From the NCBI GenBank assembly GCA_937901105.1, contig CALCHD010000107.1, positions 1 through 21,991 on the forward strand: a stretch of DNA of 21,991 nt. The letters run 5' to 3'. The DNA comes from an uncultured Bacteroidales bacterium (GTDB lineage Bacteria; Bacteroidota; Bacteroidia; Bacteroidales; UBA932). Position 1 is the first letter of the stretch. Each line of letters begins with the position of its first letter. The notes beneath the pieces are model-generated. The model was not told the DNA's origin. It did no database searches and saw only the letters and a list, made by a program, of their open reading frames with translations. Below are positions 1 to 7,067 of the stretch, in pieces. The translations under genes and the position numbers were made by a program.

Positions 1-728
1 TCCATCCAGGACTTCTTGTACAATTCCAGATCAGCACCTTTCTTGAATTTCACAAAATAGCTATAGTTCCAATTATTGTTGCCTACACCATCCTTGCAAT
101 TGTCATTCTTGAATATGTGATGGTCATACAGGATTGTATTCTTTGGAAAATCCTTGAATACCGCAACAACTGTTTGAGCAATTTCCGGACACATATTGTT
201 ATTCCACTGTCCACCCTCATAATAAAGCTGGTCACCTATTGAAACTCCTGTAATTTTAGCGGCAGATTCAGAAATTACTATTGTATTGGGCTCCTTTATC
301 CTTGACGCATCTCCCGCCAGAATCTCAAATCCGAACACCTCCAGTCCTTCCGGAGCCATATCGTAACTCCCTATCTTGAATTTCTGAAATTCTCCCCCCT
401 CCATCTTGCCCCAAATACGCTCCGGAGCGGCATAAGTCCTGAAATGGGTACTGGCAATCACATCCGGATGCTCCTGCGCACTTTCTCGCGACGCAGGCGT
501 AGGACAAGAATGGCTCCATTCCGCATCCTTTTCTCCCTCCTTGCCACCCCACAGCGCCGAAACCATATACACCCTGTCCGAATCCTTCAACGGCCTGTTA
601 TAGGTAACCGAATACCATACCTGCGCCGCAATTATATAGAACGCCACAAACGCCAGCGTCAATCCTAACACATTCAACACTCCCGCCACCTTGTAGCGCT
701 TAAGTGTCATCAAAAAGTTCTTCAACAT
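1..728 (-). CDS. FtsX/MacB-type ABC transporter permease, N-terminal part (cut by window edge)
   Basis: This gene reads leftwards from ATG at 728 and is still open at base 1, giving about 242 residues (MLKNFLMTLKRYKVAG...). A membrane helix spans roughly residues 15-38 (VLNVLGLTLAFVAFYIIAA). A long extracytoplasmic region follows with motifs such as PEGLEVFGFEILAG and NTIVISESAAK, typical of the MacB periplasmic core domain that follows the first helix of MacB/FtsX permeases. The remaining helices and the partner ATPase would lie beyond the left edge. It sits 45 bases downstream of the adaptor gene on the same strand, so it probably works with the adaptor and TolC-like protein as an export pump or lipid/peptide exporter. 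A 27-bp palindrome fills most of the gap in front of it. The family is fairly sure; the substrate is unknown. Confidence 0.8.
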   Translation of the reverse strand, partial: MLKNFLMTLKRYKVAGVLNVLGLTLAFVAFYIIAAQVWYSVTYNRPLKDSDRVYMVSALWGGKEGEKDAEWSHSCPTPASRESAQEHPDVIASTHFRTYAAPERIWGKMEGGEFQKFKIGSYDMAPEGLEVFGFEILAGDASRIKEPNTIVISESAAKITGVSIGDQLYYEGGQWNNNMCPEIAQTVVAVFKDFPKNTILYDHHIFKNDNCKDGVGNNNWNYSYFVKFKKGADLELYKKSWM

Positions 729-740
729 AAGTTTCCATTT

Positions 741-767
741 GCCCATTGGGACGACGTCCCAATGGGC
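741..767. repeat. 27-bp palindrome, copy 1 (perfect arms)
   Basis: Arms GCCCATTGGGACG and CGTCCCAATGGGC are perfect 13-bp inverted repeats around a single central A. The copy fills most of the 45-base gap between the adaptor gene (stop at 774) and the permease start (728). On the transcribed minus strand no T-run follows it, so it does not look like a simple terminator. Three diverged copies lie at 9383, 9426 and 10004. Confidence 0.9.
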
Positions 768-773
768 ACTTTT

Positions 774-2030
774 TTAAAAAATCAGCACCTCATTATCCCC
801 AAAATTGTCATAACCGCTAACAATTACCCGTTCTCCTGGTTCCAGGCCTTCAAGCACTTCGTAGTACTGCGGGTTCTGGCGTCCTATGCGGATCTCACGC
901 TTTACGGCCTGCGAACCGTCTGGTGAAACTACATACACCCAACGTCCTCCGGTTTTCTGATAGAATGTGCCGCGAGGGATAAGCAGCGCCTCCTCGCTCT
1001 GGCCAAGCTGCAGATTCAGGTAATATGTCTGGCCGGTACGGATATTTGCAGGCTGCTCGCCGCTAAATTTGAAATCTGTCTTGAACTTGCCGTCACGCAC
1101 CTCGGGATATACCTTGCGGATAACTGTGCCATAAGACTCGTTCTGCCTCTCAAACTGCGCCTCAAGACCTGCCACAACTCTATCTATATAATGCTCATCA
1201 ACCAACGCCTCAATTTTATAGGAATCAAGATTGTTTATCTGGCCAACTTTCACTCCTGCCGCTATGCTCTGTCCCAAAGCCACATCCAAAAGGCCAAGCT
1301 CGCCGTCAATTGGAGCCTTGATTGTAAGATTGTCCTTCCTTTTGCGGATCATCCTCATGTTCAGACGCATATTGTTCAAGCTCTCACTCATCTGCTCAAT
1401 CTCCACCGCACGGTATAGGCTGTCCTGCTTTGCACGGGTCTCAACAAGAGCCAATCTGTCTGAAGCAAGCATATAATCTTCCTCTGCCTTCAGCCACTCT
1501 TCACGCGAGATCAGCTTCTCTGCATAAAGTTCACGGGCACTCTCAAAAGCTCTTTTAGAACGTCTCACCTCAACCCTCAACTGCAACATCTCCTGCTTAA
1601 CGCTCAACTTCTGCTGCTCCATAGAAATCATGGTATTGCGCAAAAGATTCTCCTTCTCTGCCAGCTCCGCCTCTGAATTAAGTATCTGAAGATCCAGGCT
1701 CTCATTGCTCAAAATCAGAATCACATCCCCCTTCTTCACTTTGGAACCCTCCTCTGTAACTATCTCCTGCACAACACCACCCTCAAGAGGCGAGATCTGA
1801 ATAGTTGTCATAGGCTGCACCTGACCGGTAACCCTTATATAGTCATTGAACTCCCCGCGGGCAACAGTCCCATAAGAAAGGGTATCCCCATTCACCCGCA
1901 AAGTACTTGAATTGTCCCTGAAAACCAGCCACAACACAAAAAACACAACCACAGCACCCATCCAATAAGGCAATGCCCTCTTTGTAAACACTGCTGCAAA
2001 ACCTTTTTTCTTCTCTATAATCTTATCCAT
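774..2030 (-). CDS. HlyD/MacA-type periplasmic adaptor (membrane fusion protein)
   Basis: A 418-residue protein. A basic N-terminus (MDKIIEKKKGF) is followed by one membrane helix at about residues 22-38 (YWMGAVVVFFVLWLVF). A lipoyl/barrel-sandwich half-motif comes next (ISPLEGGVVQEIVTEEGSKVKKGDVIL, here described by its ends only: ISPLEGG to KKGDVIL, about 83-106). A long alpha-helical coiled-coil hairpin at about 110-230 carries many Glu, Lys, Leu and Gln residues. The second lipoyl half (IKAPIDGELGLLDVALGQ) and beta-barrel strands follow, ending in LEPGERVIVSGYDNF. This is the standard adaptor layout, joining an inner-membrane transporter to a TolC-like channel. It lies 36 bases after the TolC-like gene and before an FtsX/MacB-type permease, which points to a MacA-like role rather than an RND pump. 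The substrate cannot be read from sequence. Confidence 0.9.
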   Translation of the reverse strand: MDKIIEKKKGFAAVFTKRALPYWMGAVVVFFVLWLVFRDNSSTLRVNGDTLSYGTVARGEFNDYIRVTGQVQPMTTIQISPLEGGVVQEIVTEEGSKVKKGDVILILSNESLDLQILNSEAELAEKENLLRNTMISMEQQKLSVKQEMLQLRVEVRRSKRAFESARELYAEKLISREEWLKAEEDYMLASDRLALVETRAKQDSLYRAVEIEQMSESLNNMRLNMRMIRKRKDNLTIKAPIDGELGLLDVALGQSIAAGVKVGQINNLDSYKIEALVDEHYIDRVVAGLEAQFERQNESYGTVIRKVYPEVRDGKFKTDFKFSGEQPANIRTGQTYYLNLQLGQSEEALLIPRGTFYQKTGGRWVYVVSPDGSQAVKREIRIGRQNPQYYEVLEGLEPGERVIVSGYDNFGDNEVLIF

Positions 2031-2066
2031 ATCATTAATTTTTTATTTTTTCATCCCGATAGTTTT

Positions 2067-3440
2067 TTACTGCTCCAGATAAGGAACCCCGCTGTAATAC
2101 TCCACAACACTTCTCTTCAAATAATACTTGAGCAGCGCATTCAGCTGTTCAGCCTTTGCCGAAAGATAATTTCCAGAAGCTGTCTGCCACTCAATTGGAG
2201 AAATCATCCCCTGTTCAAACTGCCTTGTACTGAACTTATATGCCTCTCTCTGTACCTCAACCTGCCTGTGCGCCTGAAGGAATGCCGCCTCTGCTCCATC
2301 CTTGTCCTGCAACGCCCTAACAACTTCACTCTCCACCTCCCTCATCTTCTGGTCATATTGCGCCGCGGCCCTGATATACGCATTCCTGCGTTTGGAAACA
2401 GTTGCTTGCCTGTACAATCTTCCGTAGAGAGGAATGCTCATAGAAAGCTGCAGATACTCTCCCATATTGTTGGATAACTGGTCCTTGAATGGTACAGTCA
2501 CATATCCTTTTTCGTCGGGATAAGTAAAATAACTTGTACTCCATCCTCCGTTAAGGTTCAACGACGGCAGAAGCTGCCACTTTGAAGTGTTCAATGCCCT
2601 CTTTGCATTCATCATCTCCCCCTTTGCTATAGCTATTGACGGAAGTGAAAGCATTGCCTTGTCCGAAATGTCTGCCGGAGTATCAAGGCACCCTTCAAGC
2701 ACCAGCTTTTCACCCTGCGCCATAGCCTGCTCGTCGGCCATTGAAAAATCAATTTTCAGAGAATCTGTCAAAGGCCAGAACATTATATCCTTAAGGGTAA
2801 GCAGCGCGTCATTGCACATATTGCGGGCATTCACAAGCTTGTACTCCTTGGCTGCCAGGTCTGCCTCTATCTGAACCACATCTGCATACCCCTTCTGTCC
2901 AAGCTGCTCCTGCTTGCGGGCAAGGTAAACAGCCTTTGCAGCTGCAGCAACCTCCTCTTCAATTGCCTTTATCATCTGACTGTAATAAACCACATTATAA
3001 TATGCCTCCATAGTTGCCAGGCAGATTTCATCACGGCTCTGCCTATATCTGCTCAATCCCATAGCTTCAGCAGTTTTGGCAATCTTAACATTGTTAACTG
3101 CCTGAAAGCCGTTGAACAGGGCAATGCTTCCGCTTGCCTGATATCCGTTCTGGAAAGAGGTTGTAGACTTATAGGTATTTGTCTCCGGATCCACAGAACG
3201 GCCAAAATTATAATAAGCATAAGTTCCCGCCGATACCGAAGGGGTAAAAGCCTCAAGAATTGCGCTCCTCCGCTCAACCTGTGCATCATGTATATCTGCT
3301 TCACGTATCCTCATCTCCGTAGAATTGGATACGGCATATTCCATACACTCCTTCAATGTCATTACCTCCTGCGCCAGTGCTGTTACAGAAGCACCTGCCA
3401 TAACAGCCGCCACCAAAGATATTTTAAATAGTCCTTTCAT
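2067..3440 (-). CDS. TolC-family outer-membrane efflux protein
   Basis: A 457-residue protein. A signal peptide (MKGLFKISLVAAVMAGASVT, cleavage probably after ALA at residue 23) precedes MTLKECMEYAVSNS, the usual start of the outer-membrane efflux protein domain. Two helical repeats of about 200 residues are rich in Ala, Gln and Glu, with strand-forming stretches (SVSAGTYAYYNFG, GYQASGSIALFNGF, LSMSIPLYG) that fit the trimeric barrel and periplasmic tunnel. Length is normal for the family. It is first in an apparent operon with the adaptor and the FtsX-type permease, so it should be the outer-membrane exit of that exporter. The radical SAM gene upstream on the same strand is separated by a terminator-like hairpin at 3561-3589, so this operon probably has its own promoter in 3441-3560. 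No convincing -7 element was found there. Confidence 0.92.
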   Translation of the reverse strand: MKGLFKISLVAAVMAGASVTALAQEVMTLKECMEYAVSNSTEMRIREADIHDAQVERRSAILEAFTPSVSAGTYAYYNFGRSVDPETNTYKSTTSFQNGYQASGSIALFNGFQAVNNVKIAKTAEAMGLSRYRQSRDEICLATMEAYYNVVYYSQMIKAIEEEVAAAAKAVYLARKQEQLGQKGYADVVQIEADLAAKEYKLVNARNMCNDALLTLKDIMFWPLTDSLKIDFSMADEQAMAQGEKLVLEGCLDTPADISDKAMLSLPSIAIAKGEMMNAKRALNTSKWQLLPSLNLNGGWSTSYFTYPDEKGYVTVPFKDQLSNNMGEYLQLSMSIPLYGRLYRQATVSKRRNAYIRAAAQYDQKMREVESEVVRALQDKDGAEAAFLQAHRQVEVQREAYKFSTRQFEQGMISPIEWQTASGNYLSAKAEQLNALLKYYLKRSVVEYYSGVPYLEQ

Positions 3441-3560
3441 ATTGGTTATTATATTTCTTTACAAATCACTTTACATTTCCAATTACACCCACACAAACGG
3501 CAATGGTCGTGCCAAAGTAGCTATTTAACTGAATATGTGTAGATTACAATTTAAAGCAAA

Positions 3561-3589
3561 TAAAAAAGCTGTAAAGAAACTTTACAGCT
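3561..3589 (-). terminator. Rho-independent terminator after the radical SAM gene
   Basis: Read on the minus strand, a perfect 10-bp stem (AGCTGTAAAG at 3567-3576 with CTTTACAGCT at 3580-3589, loop of three) is followed directly by a run of six T residues. It starts about 47 bases past the stop of the radical SAM gene. It separates that gene from the TolC operon, which reads in the same direction. Confidence 0.75.
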
Positions 3590-3635
3590 GATAAATAACT
3601 TTACAATAACTCTGTCAGTATGCAGCAGTCTTGCA

Positions 3636-4694
3636 TTACAATTTCTCCAGATGACAAAGGAGCAGTTCCCCGTCACTGTTACGCAGGTGCATGCCGTTGC
3701 CCTGGCAGTAGCGGAACCATTTGCAGGTGGAGCATTTGCCGCCCTTCATCCAGGAGCGGTTGCGGTATGGATGGAAGCGGTGCTCCCACACGTCTATGAA
3801 ATCGTCTGAATAGATATTGCCCTGGCTGTAGTCTGCACGGATGCTGCCGCAGGCAGAGATTGATCCGTCAATCCTTACAGAGGCTATTGAGAGGCCGGCC
3901 TGACAGCTGAAAAGATGGTCTCGCACTTCACCTTCATACTCTCCAAGGAATCCTTCGCATCCGTAACTGGCATGGATACGCCCCTCTTTTCTGGTCTTTT
4001 TTATGAACTCCATAAGTTCGCGGAATTTTTCACGGTCCAGCTGCAGCTGTGGATCGGCGGCTGCACGGCCTGCAGGAAATACGGTGAACAGACGCCAGCT
4101 CTTAAGGCCAAGGGTTATAAGGTATTCCTTGAACTGCTCCAGGGTATCGTAATTGAGGTTGTTTACGCAGGTGACTACATCAAATTTGATGCTTGGCACT
4201 TTTGTCAGAATCTCCACTGCGCGGGAGGCATGGCTGAAACTGTCGGGAATACCACGCATCCAGTTGTGGTGCTCCTCAAACCCGTCGAGGCTGATGGTTA
4301 GGGAATGGATGCCGGCTTCAAGAAGTCCGTCAATCATTTTAGGAGTCATCAGGCGGCCGTTGGATACCATTCCCCACGGGAATTCCAGATTATAGATCTC
4401 CCTTCCGCACTTGAGGATATCTTCCCTCATCAGTGGTTCACCGCCGGAGACTATCACCATAATCTTATGCGAATCGTACTTTTCCTTTATCCTCACAAGC
4501 ACTTTGCGGAAATCCTCAAAAGGCATGTCGGGATGAAGGGACGAAACCTTGCAGTCACTGCCGCAATGGCGGCACTTGAGGTTACAGCGGAGGGTAGATT
4601 CCCAAAACAGCTGGCGCAGCGGATGCTCATCCTGCATCTGCCTTACCAGCCGCCTGTTAAGTTCAAGAGCTATTCTTTGTCTGATTGTAAGCAT
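3636..4694 (-). CDS. Radical SAM/SPASM enzyme of the rSAM/lipoprotein pair
   Basis: A 352-residue protein. The radical SAM cluster motif C37-x3-C41-x2-C44 (RCNLKCRHCGSDC, with a further Cys at 48) should hold the 4Fe-4S cluster that cleaves S-adenosylmethionine. SGGEP at 83-87 is the usual SAM-binding strand. The C-terminal SPASM-like region has Cys 246, 264, 282, 321, 324, 330 and 347, enough for auxiliary iron-sulfur clusters like those of peptide-modifying enzymes. The ATG lies inside the 3' end of the lipoprotein gene upstream (25-base overlap), so the two are very likely translated together. From memory this matches the Bacteroidetes 'rSAM/lipoprotein system' enzyme family (TIGR04133). 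The inferred role is modification of the neighbouring lipoprotein or a linked substrate; no reaction has been shown by sequence alone. Confidence 0.85.
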   Translation of the reverse strand: MLTIRQRIALELNRRLVRQMQDEHPLRQLFWESTLRCNLKCRHCGSDCKVSSLHPDMPFEDFRKVLVRIKEKYDSHKIMVIVSGGEPLMREDILKCGREIYNLEFPWGMVSNGRLMTPKMIDGLLEAGIHSLTISLDGFEEHHNWMRGIPDSFSHASRAVEILTKVPSIKFDVVTCVNNLNYDTLEQFKEYLITLGLKSWRLFTVFPAGRAAADPQLQLDREKFRELMEFIKKTRKEGRIHASYGCEGFLGEYEGEVRDHLFSCQAGLSIASVRIDGSISACGSIRADYSQGNIYSDDFIDVWEHRFHPYRNRSWMKGGKCSTCKWFRYCQGNGMHLRNSDGELLLCHLEKL

Positions 4695-5173
4695 GTTGCC
4701 TCTAATGTAACATCTTCAACGTATTTTCCGTTATTCCAGGTCCCTTCATCCTCCCCCACAAACTTCAATGGAACTATATAAACAGTATCCTTGTAGTTGC
4801 CGTTGGAAGTGGTATCAGGATCACTCATCTTTATATACATCTTGCCATAATTTTCCTTATACCAGCCGCCAAACTGCCCTTTAAGCACGTATACGCCCTG
4901 GGTACTGTTTGTTACCGGATTACTGAAGTCTCTGAACTGTTCTACGAACATCCCGTTTTCATCTGCAGATGAATAAACAGATCCTGGAGTAAGTGACAAT
5001 CCGTCTACAGGCTCCTTTGTACGCGAATCCACTATTCTGCATTTTACATCATATGTACAATACGGCACCCCGTATTCAGCTATAAATCCACTACCCTTGC
5101 TGCAAGACGCTACAGCTGTGAGCCCCATTGATGCAAGCAGCCAACTGCTTAACCTGTAAAAAATCCTTTTCAT
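4670..5173 (-). CDS. Small lipoprotein of the rSAM/lipoprotein pair
   Basis: A 167-residue protein. The signal peptide (MKRIFYRLSSWLLASMGLTA) ends in lipobox VASC, with lipidated Cys 24. The mature part starts SKGSGFIAEYGVPYCTY and continues into VKCRIVDSRTKEPVDG, which looks like a transthyretin/carboxypeptidase-regulatory beta-sandwich strand pattern. A later segment (YKDTVYIVPLKFVGEDEGTW) fits the same fold. Cysteines 39, 45 and 161 remain after lipidation. From memory, a short lipoprotein with an EYG-P motif directly before a radical SAM enzyme is the partner family TIGR04134. Its 3' end overlaps the enzyme gene by 25 bases. It is presumably membrane-anchored and perhaps the enzyme's substrate, although a lipoprotein would have to meet the cytoplasmic enzyme before export. 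Confidence 0.85.
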   Translation of the reverse strand: MKRIFYRLSSWLLASMGLTAVASCSKGSGFIAEYGVPYCTYDVKCRIVDSRTKEPVDGLSLTPGSVYSSADENGMFVEQFRDFSNPVTNSTQGVYVLKGQFGGWYKENYGKMYIKMSDPDTTSNGNYKDTVYIVPLKFVGEDEGTWNNGKYVEDVTLEATCLQSDKE

Positions 5174-5214
5174 AACTGATTCCTTGTTTTGTAATTATAA
5201 CGGAACCTCCTTAC

Positions 5215-5278
5215 AAATACTTCCGCTGCTCAACTTTTTAATTATTTGCACGATTTATGCATCTGCACGGAAGTATTT
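5215..5278. promoter_or_regulatory. 11-bp inverted repeat in the divergent control region
   Basis: AAATACTTCCG (5215-5225) and CGGAAGTATTT (5268-5278) are perfect inverted repeats. Three more pairs (TGC at 5227-5229 with GCA at 5265-5267) follow after one bulged base. The repeat lies between the lipoprotein start (5173, minus strand) and the sigma-factor start (5314, plus strand). The right arm is six bases upstream of TACCTTCG (5285-5292), a one-mismatch -7 element for the sigma gene. It could be an operator for both operons or a hairpin in the lipoprotein leader. Confidence 0.5.
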
Positions 5279-5295
5279 CTGCTTTACCTTCGTTA

Positions 5296-5303
5296 CAAAT
5301 ATA
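5296..5303 (-). promoter_or_regulatory. Bacteroidetes -7 element for the lipoprotein/radical SAM operon
   Basis: On the minus strand this reads TATATTTG, an exact fit to TAnnTTTG. A TTTG at 5327-5330 lies 23 bases upstream, slightly far for a -33 element. Transcription would begin near 5290 and give a leader of about 115 bases that contains the inverted repeat at 5215-5278. Confidence 0.45.
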
Positions 5304-5313
5304 AAAAAATAAA

Positions 5314-5874
5314 TTGGACGGATTGACAAACAGAGAGGATATCGAACTGGCAAGGTTATGCGCAAAAGGCGACGAATCTGCCAGAAAGGAGCTGTATACC
5401 AGGTATGCGGCCAGCCTCTATGCGCTCTGCATCCGATATGTTGGAGACAAGGAACTGGCCAGAGACCTCATGCATGATGCCATGATAAAGATCTTTGGCT
5501 CCGCAGGCAAATACAATCCGTCGGGGACACTGAAATCATGGTGTTCAAGGGTTACTGTGAATCTGGTCATAGACTATCTGCGCAAATCAAGGCAGCTCAA
5601 CATGGTACCACTAGAAGAGGGACAGACAATGGTCCCCCAACCCCAGAATGAGGAGGTTGCAAAGATTCCAAAAGAGGAGCTTCTGCGGATGGTAAGCCAG
5701 CTTCCCCCAGCAAAAAGGGTTGTATTCAATCTCTACTGCGTAGAAGGATATTCACACAAAGAAATATCAGTTCTCCTGAACATTAAGGAAAAGACCTCCT
5801 CCTCGCTGCTGTTCAAGGCACGCGGACAACTGGCAGAAAACGTTAAGGAATACATTAAAAAGAACGGTTTATGA
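5314..5874 (+). CDS. ECF-type RNA polymerase sigma factor
   Basis: A 186-residue protein. Sigma region 2 covers about residues 24-90 (ARKELYTRYAASLYALCIRY, then ELARDLMHDAMIKIF and LKSWCSRVTVNLVIDYLRK). Region 4 covers about 120-175 (LPPAKRVVFNLYCVEGYSHK followed by EISVLLNIKEKT), the helix-turn-helix that reads the -35 element. An in-frame TAA at 5302-5304 and the absence of any ATG before the conserved core force a TTG start, at 5314 or at 5323. The stop overlaps the next start as ATGA, so sigma factor and downstream membrane protein are translationally coupled. That is the usual arrangement for a sigma factor and its anti-sigma partner. It reads away from the radical SAM/lipoprotein pair across a shared control region, so it may control that pair as well as its own operon. 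Confidence 0.92.
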   Translation: MDGLTNREDIELARLCAKGDESARKELYTRYAASLYALCIRYVGDKELARDLMHDAMIKIFGSAGKYNPSGTLKSWCSRVTVNLVIDYLRKSRQLNMVPLEEGQTMVPQPQNEEVAKIPKEELLRMVSQLPPAKRVVFNLYCVEGYSHKEISVLLNIKEKTSSSLLFKARGQLAENVKEYIKKNGL

Positions 5875-7067
5875 TGAACGACTGGACAGATATCATAGGT
5901 AAGCAGCTCGGCAGTTTGAACGAGCCTCTTCCTGCTGATGACTGGAATGTCATTCAGCAGAAATATTCTTCCCGGCATAGGGCAAGAAGGGCTGCTGCAT
6001 GGCGTTGGACAGGCACCATTGCCGCAACGGCAGCAGCAGTGCTCCTTATATTTTTCATTTCCAAACCGGAAGAGACTGTTCCTCACAGCAACCTTATAGC
6101 TGAAGAAATCTCACATACAGAGGAGATTATTCCCAGCAGCGACACTCCTGCTCCCGACAGCTGCACACCTATACCGGTAGAGCCTCCGTCTCACAAAACA
6201 GACATCATAAACACTGAAGCTGCGCCGGAAAAACCGTCCGGACAAGAAATGGAATCTCCTGATTCCGCTCCAGAAGCAATTCCAGAAGAAGCAACTACGG
6301 CAGAAGCAACAGGAGATACTACGGGTGACGCTTCCATAAAAACGTCCCCTGAAGATACTGCCAATGAGAAGGAGAAAACTGGAAAAGAATACAAATATCC
6401 TGCACTGGATAATCTTTTGGAAGAGTCGGAACAGAATAAAGCCTGGCACAAGGTATCCATTGGCATATCAGGAGCAATTTTCAGCCCTATGAGGGAATAT
6501 AGAGAAATATCATATGGATCCTCCGTAGAGCCTGCAGATACTTCCTGCCACAAAAAGGCTGCAACCAAGTCATTGCGAAATGATTTCAATTTTGATAAAT
6601 ATGACCATAAAATGCCTGTATCTTTTGGCATTTCAGCAAGAGTTAACCTTAACGGGGTCTTGGCTTTAAGCACAGGAATAAACTATACCAGGTATGAATC
6701 CAAACGCACCAATTATACGCAGGGATATACAAAAAGTTCAACACAGAATGTGCATTACATTGGGATACCTGTAAGGTTTGACCTGATACTTGCAGACAGC
6801 AAGAACTTGAGCTTATATTTGGGAGCAGGAATGCAGGTAGACAAATGCCTATGGGCAAAAGCCTGGGGTGAAACTCTACATGAAAAGGAATTCCTCTGGT
6901 CCGTAACATGCGCGGGAGGACTTCAGGTGAATCTCTCACCTACAGCAGCGCTGTACCTTGAACCGGAAATCAGCCGTGCCCTGAACACAGGCTCACTGCA
7001 GACATACAGGACTGAAGAGAATTCAACTATATGCTTGAGGGCCGGACTCCGTTTTACATTAAAATAA
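5871..7067 (+). CDS. Putative anti-sigma protein fused to an outer-membrane beta-barrel
   Basis: A 398-residue protein coupled to the sigma gene by a 4-base overlap. Residues 1-45 are cytoplasmic-looking (DWTDIIGKQLGSLNEPLPAD, then an Arg-rich RHRARR). A membrane helix spans about 46-63 (WTGTIAATAAAVLLIFFI). Residues 65-185 are a low-complexity Pro/Glu/Thr/Ala/Ser linker long enough to cross the periplasm. Residues about 192-398 show alternating strand patterns of a small outer-membrane barrel (HKVSIGISGAIF, VHYIGIPVRFDLIL, LSLYLGAGMQV, AALYLEPEISRAL). No signal peptidase site follows the helix. The N-terminus is too short for a recognisable classical anti-sigma domain, so the anti-sigma role rests on position. 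Its 3' end overlaps the convergent nucleotidase gene by nine bases. An alternative reading is a plain porin-family protein with an uncleaved signal. Confidence 0.75.
   Translation: MMNDWTDIIGKQLGSLNEPLPADDWNVIQQKYSSRHRARRAAAWRWTGTIAATAAAVLLIFFISKPEETVPHSNLIAEEISHTEEIIPSSDTPAPDSCTPIPVEPPSHKTDIINTEAAPEKPSGQEMESPDSAPEAIPEEATTAEATGDTTGDASIKTSPEDTANEKEKTGKEYKYPALDNLLEESEQNKAWHKVSIGISGAIFSPMREYREISYGSSVEPADTSCHKKAATKSLRNDFNFDKYDHKMPVSFGISARVNLNGVLALSTGINYTRYESKRTNYTQGYTKSSTQNVHYIGIPVRFDLILADSKNLSLYLGAGMQVDKCLWAKAWGETLHEKEFLWSVTCAGGLQVNLSPTAALYLEPEISRALNTGSLQTYRTEENSTICLRAGLRFTLK

Noticed and set aside
741..767. 27-bp palindromes as rho-independent terminators
   Set aside because: On the strands transcribed through them no T-run follows, and copies 2 and 3 lie at gene starts, not ends. 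Copy 1 is followed by T residues only on the plus strand, where no gene ends.
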